From: Reticulitermes speratus
Lineage: Eukaryota > Arthropoda > Insecta > Blattodea > Rhinotermitidae
Assembly: GCA_021186555.1 (NCBI GenBank)
Contig: JAJKFL010000004.1
Coordinates: 17,326,406-17,390,405, forward strand
Direction: 5' to 3'
Length of the DNA stretch: 64,000 bases
Below, piece after piece: positions 34,506-45,114 of this stretch (positions are counted from its first letter, which is position 1; the number at the start of each line of letters is the position of its first letter). The notes beneath the pieces were generated by a model, which saw only the letters and a program-made list of their open reading frames with translations, was not told the DNA's origin and did not search any database. The translations under genes and the position numbers were made by a program.

Positions 34506-36700
34506 TGCGGAAACACGAAGTCTCGCAAAATACTGAGTTTAATAACTGCTTAGAACCAGCATAAAAATAGCAGATTGTCAATAAAATAATGATAATGACA
34601 TATATTTCACAATAAGCGAAGGCTATTTAACTCGCAGTATTTGAGGCCAGTAATTGGTCTATCAAGAAGCAGAAGAAGCCTGCTACTATCATTACTGCTG
34701 CATAGGCAAATAGTATTATCCCTCTGTCTATAAATAAATATTAATATACATGTCAGTGTAAAAGCGTGTAATGAGCTCTGCTGGTAAATTAAACACAACT
34801 TAATATTTCATTAGAAATAAGAATAACATTTTCATTTAGAGCGTTCTATTCAAAGAGACATGATGATATATATCCCCTACATATACTTAATGCAGATTCA
34901 CTGACGAAAGAAACCCCTGTAAAGTACACCATCATATTTCATTTATTTAATGATAACAAACTTTATGTTTCACTTTAGTTTATAGGTTAGAAAAAAACTG
35001 ATTGTGTTACTCATCATTCACATTTTTGACCTGTTCCATACTCCGTATTTAAAATATAATTCAACTGTAACTGTGAGAATAAATATTGATTTAAAACATA
35101 TCATCGTCAGAATCCTGTAGAATACATGTGAGTTTTACAATTTACGTAAGTCATCGGGATGACTGTTAAACAATTGGCTGGTCACGTAACACTGTCATAA
35201 AAACAAGTGTGCAAGTTAACGGCTTATTGAAATAAACAGCATTTAGATAACTTAAAAATGAAAGCGCCGTAAACTCTACAGATAACAAAGTGTCGCTAAA
35301 TACGAGTACATTAAGAAAATTCGTGCGTCCAAATAACTCTTCTCAGAAGTTAGCAAGTGGTCATGTTGTCTCTATGCATTTAAACCCCTTTCACTTGAAA
35401 CGGTGTCTTCTTCGTACTCAGTATATGTTATGCGATCGATATGTCGAAAGTTTTCAAGGGGAAAAACAATCACAGCACCATCTGTCCCCAAAAACCTTAC
35501 ACAGTACTGCTGTGTGACAATATGTCAAGACTGTCAGGATTTCTTTCACATTATTTCAGTGATCTATAATCATTACACTATTTCATCATGTTTAAAACTT
35601 CGGAATGGAAGGATCAAGTTATTATAAAATAGTGGTTCAGCTTCTTATATCACTCTTCTTCCCCCTTTAATGAAATTCCGTGGAAGTTAAAAGAGAAAGT
35701 GGAGGTATCATCGTGTGAATATTAGCAAGGATTTCTCTTTTACGTTTTCCTTTCTCCCCAGTTTCTCTGCTTTCTATCTATAGTTAACCCAAAGTTCAAA
35801 GAAAATTAAATATTAACTAATATGTTAGCACAAAAAGTATAATTCAATTTCAAAGGCTTCTGAGTCTATACTCCTTGATTAAATTCTATATGCTGATAAT
35901 TATCAATCAAACTTCACCAACTCGAGTGAAAATATTCCTCCTCCCTAGAGTTCTTTCCAAGGCTGCTGGACATTCTGGACTCTCAGAAATGTCTTACTTT
36001 TCTTGGAAATGTTATAGATGAGTTTTCGTAGACGAAGAAAAAGCTACACAGCACTATGAATTAATGGTACTACTACTAATAATATACATATTTGGTTAAG
36101 TTGTTTGCATAATGTCCATGTCCACTAGAACAGAGTCTGAGAGTAAATTTGATTGATCGGATTTCATTGTTTCTTGTTACGGCCATGTTTCGATTTACAT
36201 ATACAACCTTCATTACACTGAATATGTAGGGAGACATAAGACATACTCGAAGTCAATATTTCAGATTAAGTATTACTTACAAGTACTACTTACAAGTAGT
36301 ACTGAATGATAGGCTAACATGTTGTCCTACGTTCAACAAAAAATATCCTTAAGAAAATTCAAACAGCATATCAGGATCATAACACTGTGCGCTAGTAGTA
36401 ATATCAATGTTTATCCCACCTCGGAAGTTCTCAAGGATGGCTTGTTGGTATTATTCATGTCAGGGGACTGAAAACTACAAGAGCCTGTAGTAGTAAGGTT
36501 AACGAAAACACACGGTTGGGTCGGAGTTATTAGGAAGGACATATACAGCGCTACAAGCCCGTTTTTATTCCTAAAACAGGAATCGTGGCGAACTAAATAC
36601 GTCGCACCGTCACACGTAAATCAGTTATCAAAGTAGGACTTGAGCACACACCACTTTAAGCAACAAATCACTCTTATTATACCTTGTTATGTTATACAAT
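34506..36700. other. No recognisable gene (dpr-like intron 1)
   Basis: AT-rich; open frames up to 75 codons without any motif. Confidence 0.45.
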
Positions 36701-36715
36701 ACAGTCACATTGAAC

Positions 36716-36762
36716 AAGTCCGACATGTTTCGATCCCTTGTTGGGATCATCATCAGGGACTT
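36716..36762 (-). ncRNA. Hammerhead ribozyme, canonical core with GUC cleavage triplet
   Basis: Minus strand: stem I AAGUCC (36762-36757), core CUGAUGA (36756-36750), one U, stem II GAUCCC paired with GGGAUC around AACAA (36748-36732), GAAA (36731-36728), minimal stem III C-AU-G, then UC completing the GUC triplet (36724-36722), and stem I 3' side GGACUU (36721-36716). Stems I and II are each six perfect pairs and no conserved core position is changed. Predicted self-cleavage lies between 36722 and 36721. It is the best-preserved of the dispersed motifs. The short stem III suggests it works best as a dimer, through the palindromic ACAUGU. Confidence 0.85.
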
Positions 36763-36769
36763 CTAGATT

Positions 36770-39235
36770 ATAAATTACACAATTACAAATTAAAATAAAG
36801 GTACATATTAAAAGTATAAGGTGTATAAAGGTTAAAATTGTAGGCTATCTCTGTTGGTTCCTGGGTCCACAGTGTATCGGAAATTGCCTGCTTACATGTG
36901 GAAGGCTAAGACAGGCAAGTTTGCCAAAGAAGTTCCATCAAGTAGTATGAGAACAGAGAGCAAACATGGTTTTTCATTGAACTGAGGCGAATATGTTTCT
37001 GTAATAATGTGTTTTAAATGAGCAACTCTATGACCATTTACGTCTGTGAAATTAGCAACGGTATATATCTTGTACCATAGAATCTTTCTTCATTCACATA
37101 AAGCTCTTAATTTTTTCGTTATCAATGTACCCACAAAAGCGGCCAGCGTTATGAAGCTAAATGTCGCATGTGGCCTGCAACTGCCAAACGGCTGCAGCCG
37201 CCCTAAGACCTAGATTACGCAATGACAGATGGTAGCCTAAATGATGTAAGAATGGTGAACTGTAAAAGTATGAAAAGCACGGCAGCAGCCTATTTTAAGA
37301 TCCTATTCATGTGCTTTCATGGAAGGTTCCTATGCATAAAACATACACATGAGGGTCTCATTCCGACGATCATGATACTTAAAAGACACACAATTCAGAA
37401 CAACGTTGAACAGATGTAAATTTTCAGAAGATTGTTAGCAAACTTAGGAAGGGGGAATCGGCCCACTGCATGACATATACTTACAGATGCAGAGAAATGT
37501 GGACACACATTTATGCTCAGAGTGCAATTGGAATGCACGAACCGAGTGTTCAAGCGGTCAAAGACAGTTCGTGCCTTAGAAGCCTCGGTCACTCAAATGG
37601 GTTTCGTTATATTTGTGTACATAATATTTCGCATTTATAAGAACATTACTTTCGGCGCAGCCCATTATCTGAGGTGGGCTTGATGTACACATCATTTCGG
37701 AAACTAGCTCTACTTCCGTAACCATGAAAAAGTAATATTATAAAATGTTTGTTCATGGTCCATTAGATCGAGCTAGTCTCGTATCTCCGGTTACGTCGCT
37801 CTATTAAATCCAAAAGAATATGCTTTATGTTGCTCATAATTCAGGCGACGGTCTTCTGGGTTTAGACACCGTGCAGATTCGTAGGTTAATATTTGTAGGG
37901 TGATACTGATAGTTCAAAGAAGCATGTTGCCTGCATTTTTAGAACTGAAGGAATTACTTCCAGGTATTCGGCATGACAGCCTGAGTAACTTTATTACTTC
38001 TACCTGGTGACAGACAGAGTCAGCTTCTGAAAGATCGTGTATATTAAGTGTGCCTCAGATACTGGACGACGTACGGCGTAATGTCCTTGGAATAAATCAA
38101 ACACTGTCAAAATAAAACGAGACAATCAATATTCAGCAAGATATAAAAGTCGAAAGGAAGGCAAACTCGAGCAAGTACTAAAAACAAGGATGGTCTATGC
38201 ATGCATGTAGTAGGGGAACACCGAGTAAATTGGACCATTTCCTAAACTGAAGCGCTGCCCGAGAAGTTGATAGATCGCACTGGCCGTCACTCTATTGGCA
38301 CAAAGTCCAAGCTTTTAGTTGTTCCGATTGATGGAGGAAGTTTGGCAGTGATCAGGAAGTGCTGATCGTTGTGATGTGCTTTGAGTTTTATATGTGCATC
38401 ATGCGGAAAAGCGTCTACGAAAAAATGGATGCTATTTGGCTATTTAGTATGAATGGAACTGCCTTTTTCACTGTGCAACACGCTCAGAAAGTATTGCAGA
38501 CTTTAGGGTGAGTTGTTTTGCAAACTGCGAACTAGACGAAATGCGTGACGTGATCCAGTGCACGCACGGGCAGCCAGGAGTTAACCCCAGTGTTGTGAAA
38601 AATTGGGGCCGAAGAAGAAGTACAATTATGAATAATTCACTTAGTCGATTTGGATATTGCGTGCACAGTAAATTACTGTTTTTTACTGTGGTGTAATTCA
38701 TCAGTGTATATGTTGAAACTGAGCCTATTGTGACTTTGACGAACCTTTGTTTAAATACAATTTATTTTGCAGTAAGCCAAATAATAGGTATGTGGTTCAG
38801 TTCCTCATTAACGCGTTCTTGAGAGAAAATTATTCCTTTGATTTCTTTCCTTCAACTTTCGTGTAAAAACTATTTTGTTCTTAGGGAGTCCAATGTAGGT
38901 GGTCTTCGCCTATTGTGTGTTTTTGTTGTTGGTGTTTAAAGTTTTAAGTTACATTTATAATGTATTACACCTGTGAACAAAAATAATACATTCTTTCGAA
39001 AAATTGTGGAGAATTTTCAATGAATTTACAATGGGCAGTACAGTAGTTCTTAAATCCCATCAGCAATCTTGGACAAACTCAGAAAATTCACAAAGCACTG
39101 ACAGCACAGAACAGCAGACAATAATCTATACCCACGAAACGCAAGATAAATTCGTTTTACTTATTGATAAATCACGTGTTTTAGACGATTATTTATCAAT
39201 TACAGCGTCCAATTAAATAAGAGGAAAATAGCGTT
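36770..39235. other. No gene; one foldback-family fragment
   Basis: A 'gacggtcttctgggtttaga' fragment of the foldback family lies at about 37849. The sequence 38260-38700 is slightly more GC-rich but shows no recognisable reading frame. Confidence 0.4.
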
Positions 39236-39239
39236 TAGT

Positions 39240-39425
39240 TAAAATTAAAAGAGTGAGGGTGCGGGAAGTCTCACCTGAATTTGATTACCTATCCATGCAT
39301 CCACCTGGAACGACTAAAGAAAACCACGAAAAACCACAGTCAGGATAGTCAGACCCTCGGCTCATTCGAACCAGAAATCTCCCGAATACAAGTCAACAGC
39401 TTTAACTTTATATCAACCCGCTCAG
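39240..39425 (-). repeat. tRNA-derived SINE (group 4), diverged
   Basis: Minus strand: 'TTGACTTGTATTCGGGAGA', then 'CTGGTTCGAATGAGCC' as B box, the same order as at 5050-5275. The body ends in 'GGTGAGACTTCCCGCACCC'. Confidence 0.5.
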
Positions 39426-39429
39426 GGTC

Positions 39430-40050
39430 AAAATATTCAATTAGTTCCAAGTTTCGTTATTACTTGTACACAGTACAATTACTGCAAAATATCAGGAAGT
39501 TCAGTAGCTATTTAAGCTACAAACTAGGAAATTTGATAATTCCAGAAACAGGACAGGATCCAGTAAAACACAACGTGGACAGAAGAGCTATAATTACCTT
39601 CATCCGAATTATCTTATCTACAATAGCGTGAGGTCATATTTAGTTTAAATTCCTTTAACAACATTTGTTTGCTTTGGAATTACCAGAGTGAAAAGTTTAA
39701 AACATATGTGTACAAATAAATGTAGTAAACAAATAAACAAACAAGGAGGCAACTGATTAAACTAGGAATAATGCCTTGAGAAGTATTAAGTAATTGCAAA
39801 AGTTTTGGTTCACGTAAGTATGAAGTGTGGTGTTTTATACTAAGCGAAGAACACGGATGGTATTTTAGAACTAAGGTCCCTGGAAAATACAGTCCTAAAT
39901 CACAGAGAAGTGAGAAAACAATGAGGAATATTACAAAGTGGTCCAGGTTGATATGATAGGTGGGACACGCAACCTGAGAAGGAGGGACAAAAATGCGAAC
40001 ATCACTTAGTAAAAAATTCTACAGAAAAGAGACCAGACTGAAGAATTACT
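39430..40050. other. No recognisable gene
   Basis: AT-rich; nothing supported. Confidence 0.45.
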
Positions 40051-40059
40051 ATTAGGTGG

Positions 40060-40235
40060 ACGGGTAATTTTAAGGCAGCTTTCATATGAACAGATCGGGA
40101 TACGTTGACTGCACTGAAATGGTCATAAATAGGGCTGCTGGCTCAAGAGGACACAGTAATGAACCTGTCACTTTCATAAAAGGCGGGGGAATTCTTGACC
40201 ATTTCAACAACTATTGCGTTCTCAAGAGGAACCAA
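40060..40235 (+). pseudogene. LINE 3' end remnant (family 2)
   Basis: Translation shows 'DRDTLTALKWS'-like residues. The end 'cagtaatgaacctgtcac', then 'TTTCATAAAAGGCGGGGGAA', then 'gttctcaagagg' matches the family's terminal block. Confidence 0.55.
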
Positions 40236-40623
40236 TTAAATTGGAAACGCCCAATAACAAAACTGCACTTTTCCCAGCTTTCTAAACGGTGCATTAGCAT
40301 TACTTATGATAATAATGAATACTGAATTCAATGAACCGTCAATACACTCAATGTCTGTGTGTTTTAATAAAAATATAGCTCCCATACGCTCAGCGACAAA
40401 GTCTGGAATTCAAGAGACATCCGTGGCGGCTTGCTTAAAGTTGAAAATTGATAAGCACTTTGTTTACACACAAACTCTGTGGTTACTGAAGTACAGGCAT
40501 TATATTCATATGTTCTACAGGAATAACGTTAATGGATCTTAACTGCTTACATTTCGGTGAGTCATATTATAACAATTTCCGAACAAAAATGTGGTACATA
40601 AATTTCTTATTTTTATACGTAAT

Positions 40624-40909
40624 AAAATGATGTCGCCGATCCAGTGGCCGTGCGGTCTAAGGCGTGGGTCTTCGGCCGCTCGCTTGCTAGGATTGTGGGT
40701 TCGAATCCCACCGGGGGCATTGATGTTTGTCACTTGTGAGTGTTGTGTGTTGTTGTTAGGTAGAGGCCTCTGCGACGAGCCGATCCCTCGTCCAGAGGAG
40801 TCCTACCGACTGTGGTGTGTCTCTCAGTGTGATCAAAAGGAATTACAAACCTCGACACTGAAACGGGAAACCGGAGTAGGTAGAAGAGGACGACAAAAAA
40901 AATGATGTC
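40624..40909 (+). repeat. tRNA-derived SINE (group 1) with target duplication
   Basis: Element 40635-40898 begins 'GCCGATCCAGTGGCCGTGCG' (A-box region), has the B box 'GTGGGTTCGAATCCCACC', and ends in a short A-run. The direct repeats 'aaaatgatgtc' at 40624-40634 and 40899-40909 mark its insertion. Its 3' region differs from the copy at 31805, so it lacks the GTCGAGCCAC tail. Confidence 0.9.
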
Positions 40910-40914
40910 ACATT

Positions 40915-41280
40915 AAACTTAATTACCTTAAAGCTAATTATATTCCTTCTTAAGTATACGGAATGTCTGTACACGCAGCAGCAATGTTACAGATAACCCA
41001 TACATTTCAGAATTCACACAATGCTAAAAGCCATCGATTTATCGGTTAGGAAGACAAAGGATAGCTCACATGATAAGGAATACTGCAAGCATATAAGAAA
41101 CGGAACAAACAGAAACATTTAACAGCGCTGTCGATTGCTAAGATCATGTAGCGTCCGTAGCAGATGAATTCATTGTCAGTATGGAGCAATGGTGGAATGA
41201 CAACCTGCGAAAACTAACGTAGGCCTACTCGGAGAAAAACCTGCGCCAGTTCCTTGTCTCTCTCTGTACCAACAATTACC
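40915..41280. other. No recognisable gene
   Basis: AT-rich, nothing supported. Confidence 0.45.
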
Positions 41281-41340
41281 GGTAATCAATATATCTACCG
41301 ACAATTAACTTAATAAAATACAATTCATAAGAAGTAGTAA

Positions 41341-41384
41341 AACTCCTACATGTTTAGGCAGCGGGCTGCCATCCTCAGGGAGTT
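41341..41384 (-). ncRNA. Hammerhead ribozyme motif with one core change
   Basis: Minus strand: stem I AACUCC/GGAGUU (6 bp perfect), core CUGAGGA, stem II GGCAG-CCCG-CUGCC, then UAAA in place of GAAA, then C-AUGUA. The single G-to-U change in the conserved GAAA should abolish cleavage. Confidence 0.65.
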
Positions 41385-41681
41385 ATAAAACAAAGGAATA
41401 TAAAACCAACATGTTTGTCTAGGTATTACAGTGCCCTTATTGAAATTTTTAAAACGTAAAATTTTGAAGTACGTAAAAAATTGGTAAGTGTAAAATTATA
41501 ATGTTGTGATATTAAAATTATATAATAGTGAGCAGTCCCAAGTATATGTCCGCAGTTGTTTTCGTTCTGTACACAGTATGCACAAAAACATCTGTCTCGT
41601 TCTTATGTGATCCGAAGGGATCTCGTCCACATGGAGCGTGTGAAGTGCGTTGTATCGAGCGGAGTGGTGTCACTGCACTAT

Positions 41682-41725
41682 AAATCCCTGAGGATAGCAT
41701 CTCGGTGCCGAAACATGTAGGAGTT
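41682..41725 (+). ncRNA. Hammerhead ribozyme motif, intact core
   Basis: Stem I UCC/GGA (with an A/G mismatch beyond), core CUGAGGA (41688-41694), a short stem II GCA/UGC, GAAA (41710-41713), C-AUGUA. Predicted cleavage after 41719. Stem II is weaker than in the partner copy. Confidence 0.6.
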
Positions 41726-42038
41726 TTAATACTTGCTATGAATTGCATTTTATTAAACGCATTTGTTGGTAGATGTATTGATTGTAAGAATATGCACGAT
41801 ATTAATAATATAAAATTACAGCTAAAGTGATTCGGTGTGGTACAAATTAAAGTTTTATTAAAAAAGGTCCAATTTTAACATAATACGCCCCATAATATTT
41901 AAATCTTCATCAATACCGCTATAAGAACATCAAATCTGGTAAAAGCTTGATTTAATAAAGAGAGCCATTATGTATAGTAGCTACATTTCAAGGAAGTAAA
42001 ATTAATGTCGACCTTCAAATTGAAGTAAGCTATGAAGA

Positions 42039-42068
42039 AGACTTCTGAAGATGAAACATGTCACTGAC
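42039..42068 (+). ncRNA. Hammerhead remnant lacking stem II
   Basis: Core CUGAAGA (42045-42051) is followed after one base by GAAAC-AUGUC with no stem II. Cannot fold as a working hammerhead. Confidence 0.35.
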
Positions 42069-42069
42069 C

Positions 42070-42855
42070 ATGCAAGAACTACTTTGTTAGTAAAATAAAT
42101 ATGTGGGTATTGAAGGTTCATGTGCCCCAACATTACGTCTTGCTGTAATATTTTGACATTTGTGTGCTTTTTTTAATATTAGACATCCCCGTTGGTATGT
42201 GCATGCACTACGTGTACTACTGATAAGAGTAAAATATACTTTTTGTGGGTTTTGTATGACTTACAACAAGCAGCTACCATTTTCCTGAAAAACATATAAT
42301 ACATATACTGAGTTCAGTTTTTTACATGATTCTTGGAATTTCTCAAAGCGTAATGCTTCTCTTTATTCAGTATTTGACCTTTGTATGAAGACTCGGTGTG
42401 TTTTCTTTGAAAGAAGTACTGAACTCTTTAATATTCCTTGTAATTACTGCCTGTTTCATAGCACTAACAAAATGAACTGTGGAAATATTGCTATGAAAAT
42501 ACAAGTATACGTCAAAATTTCGTTTTAAAATGTCGATGAAAATTCCATTTTTTATTGTATAATCCACAACTCTAAAAGAAAGCTGACCTATCCAGTTGAT
42601 TATTTAAATGCACTTTCAATTTTCCATTCCTGCACAAACGCCTTCCTTTGAAAGCGAGTCTCCCTATAACTTTCCGCTAGGTCGATCCCTTTGCTCGTAT
42701 TTTAAGCATCACGATACTCACGTTACAACTGTTCTATTAACCTAACCTGTTGCTTATTACAGAAATAAGGCTGCACACAAAATTCCTTTCGTAGCAAGGA
42801 AAGGCAAGTGAGGTATCAAGTTCCATAACATTTATGCATTCATGTACACTGATGA
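42070..42855. other. No recognisable gene
   Basis: AT-rich, nothing supported. Confidence 0.45.
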
Positions 42856-42857
42856 GT

Positions 42858-43022
42858 AAGCCTTATTTTTTTCTTGTAAAGTATCTTCATAATAACAAAA
42901 CCTTATTTGTTTTCTTGTACAGGATCTCCATAATAATAAAGCCGTATTTTTTTCTTGTACAGAATCTTCATAATAATACAGCCTTATTTGTTTTCTTGTA
43001 GGGTATAAACTATTAATAATAC
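42858..43022. repeat. Tandem repeat, four units of about 40 bp
   Basis: Units begin near 42861, 42901, 42942 and 42982 with 'ccttattt', then 'ttcttgtac', then 'tcttcataataat'. The fourth is diverged. Confidence 0.85.
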
Positions 43023-43429
43023 GTCTAATTCGATGTGTGTAACAACTTACATTCACACAGCCTCGCGCCAGTACCCTTCAAGCAGTTTCTGTAAAGACTG
43101 AAACAGGCAACGTGATTGGTATTTGAAATGAAACTACAGAAGGGTATCGCCTCCTTACTGCACTTGTTAAATATTACCACTGAAGTCTGAACTTTCTTTC
43201 ATAAGGGCCTGCTCTCTTCAAATGCGTGTTCTGGAAAAGAGTTTTAATGGAATTATACCTGAAGCCATCAATTACAGGAGCGATTGGTGAACGGAATTCG
43301 TCTTACTCCAGAATTCTTATTCACAAATCACTCGTTTGACACAATGTTATTAAGGAAACACTGCTTAAGGTGATTCATCCCCTCTGTATTTGTTAATCAA
43401 ATATGTATTTATTTCACACTATTTGATAT

Positions 43430-43560
43430 TAGTCAAAACTTCAGCTGCAATTACGAATGGTATCTCATTCCTAATTGCAGCTGAAGTTTTGATTAAACAT
43501 TATTCTTAAAAAAGAAGAGGCCTCATGATGGCTTACATTAAGCCGAAACCAGTGGCCTAA
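43430..43560. repeat. Short inverted repeat next to a hammerhead remnant
   Basis: 'caaaacttcagctgcaatta' (about 43435-43454) and its inverse 'taattgcagctgaagttttg' (about 43471-43490) form a 20-bp perfect hairpin arm pair. It is followed at once by the hammerhead-like motif at 43518-43558. Confidence 0.7.
43518..43558 (+). ncRNA. Hammerhead-like motif with altered core
   Basis: Stem I AGGCC/GGCCU (5 bp perfect), stem II GGCUU/AAGCC, intact GAAAC. The 5' core reads UCAUGA rather than CUGAUGA, and the cleavage segment is CAGU. Structure preserved; activity doubtful. Confidence 0.5.
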
Positions 43561-43689
43561 TTGAGTTGCACTGTAGTGTGGTGTATGACGGTATTCTGTG
43601 AAATAAATATTTAAGGTAACACTTGTGTAAACAAATGCGGAATTACAGCTCGTCTCATTCCTAACCTCTGCCAGGTTAAAGTCATTGGT

Positions 43690-43862
43690 TAGCTGCACGC
43701 TGCAGCCGCTTTACCCCCGGAGAAAGAGCCTCAGGAATCTATTAAATAGGAGGCTGGGTGAGCCCCAGAGCTGGTCTGTAGGTTGTGGAGAGGTAATAAT
43801 CTCTTGCCGATATCGATAATCAAACCAAGTCCAACTCAGTTGTCCAGCCTGCAGCCTAATAT
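43690..43862 (-). repeat. tRNA-derived SINE (group 3)
   Basis: Minus strand: the head 'GACAACTGAGTTGGACTTGG' with a degenerate B box 'TTGGTTTGATTATCG' leads into 'CAAGAGATTATTACCTC'. The body ends in 'GCTCTTTCTCCGGGGGTAAA', the block shared with 58985 and 63060. Confidence 0.6.
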
Positions 43863-43869
43863 AGAACTT

Positions 43870-45060
43870 GATTAAAATTAGTCCACCTTTCGTAAAATAT
43901 GAGAATGCACATCATAAAATTCCACGCGAAAAGATTACGTTGGGCATAAAACATTTCTCTGCATCGTTTTTTCCAAATACGAGTATTTCTCGCTCCGATA
44001 AATATTCTGCAAGTTACTTTCGACATGCCCGCAGGAACGCATGCACTTTTTCATGTAAAGTGTCCGCCATTCTTGTCTCATTTTAACCAAAATTTAAACG
44101 TGTCCCACAGGGTTTGCTGAATGTTCCCACATCAAACACGAAACTCAGTAAAGCGGTTTTCGATAACTTGCATATGGACAGACATGGAAACGCAGAGAAA
44201 AGAATAAACGTATTTTGGCTACTAGTGTTGCGTACGCGTCAGGAAATGTTACCAGTTGATTCACTCTCAATTCAATAATTCAATATAAAACAGAAAGCCT
44301 TTTATTTATGGTGTTGCTAATATAACTTAAAAGTCTTAGGGGATTGTTTGTGGGTAAGTAGTGTGGTAAAGTAAAGTAACAGTCGCGGCAGGGTGGAGTG
44401 AGAGCGAATGGAACCGTATATTAAATAAATGGCAACCGTTCTATTCAGTAAACAAAACCGGGTGCTGTGGAGCTTGTTACTACTGTGTATGTGTCAGATA
44501 GCTTCCTTAACGGCTGGCGTTTGGACGGAAGTGATAAAACGATGTGAAAGAATTTCAGTCCATCCTTTCCCTTTAATACTTCTAAATGTAAAAGAAATGA
44601 GGCTATAAGAACGCGTTCAAAGGAACGGAAAGAGAAGTCGAATGTAATAACATAAGAAAAGGAATGGAAAAGGAGATTCCTTCAATGGTTTCATCCAACA
44701 ATGCATGGTGTAAAATGCAAAAGAGAGAGACGCAACAAAAATCTAATTTCTAAGATAGGAAACTTTTATTTATTGTGATATTCTGCTTGCAGAAATTCAA
44801 ACTATTTGTATATATCACAATCTTTCCAATTTTTATGAGATTCTTATGGCAGAATAGGCATGAGATTTAAAGGCAATAATTTGATGAAAAAATAGACATG
44901 GCTGTACTGAGACAGTAATAGCTTCCATTAAAACTTCGAAGCAAAAAAGCTACTTCCCCCTATCAAATTCCATTCCCTAACTCGACGTGAACTAAATTAA
45001 ATCTCTGACCTTAATCTTCCCCAAACCATTATTATTCTATACGTTAATACATCCTTGTAA
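43870..45060. other. No recognisable gene
   Basis: AT-rich; nothing supported. Confidence 0.45.
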
Positions 45061-45067
45061 TTTCGAT

Positions 45068-45112
45068 CTGACCTTGTGATGGCCTTGTAATATGCCGAAA
45101 CATGTAGCCACT
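45068..45112 (+). ncRNA. Decayed hammerhead ribozyme motif
   Basis: Core CUUGUGA in place of CUGANGA, stem II GGC/GCC with a long loop, intact GAAAC-AUGUA. Probably inactive. Confidence 0.4.
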
Positions 45113-45114
45113 GT

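Larger units (their letters stand above)
41286..41785. mobile_element. Inverted-repeat element ended by hammerhead motifs
   Basis: About 500 bp with arms of roughly 100 bp. The left arm runs 'atcaatatatctaccgaca', then 'aaaatacaattcataag', then 'aaaactcctacatgttt'. The right arm is its inverse ('aggagttttaatacttg', 'atgaattgcattttatt', then to about 41785). A hammerhead sits in each arm, facing outward. The interior has no coding sequence. The organisation resembles inverted terminal repeats of a Penelope-like element, without a polymerase. Confidence 0.75.

Noticed and set aside
40635..40720. Possible true tRNA gene
   Set aside because: Good A and B boxes, but the sequence does not close into a cloverleaf with an acceptor stem, continues into a SINE body and has target duplications.
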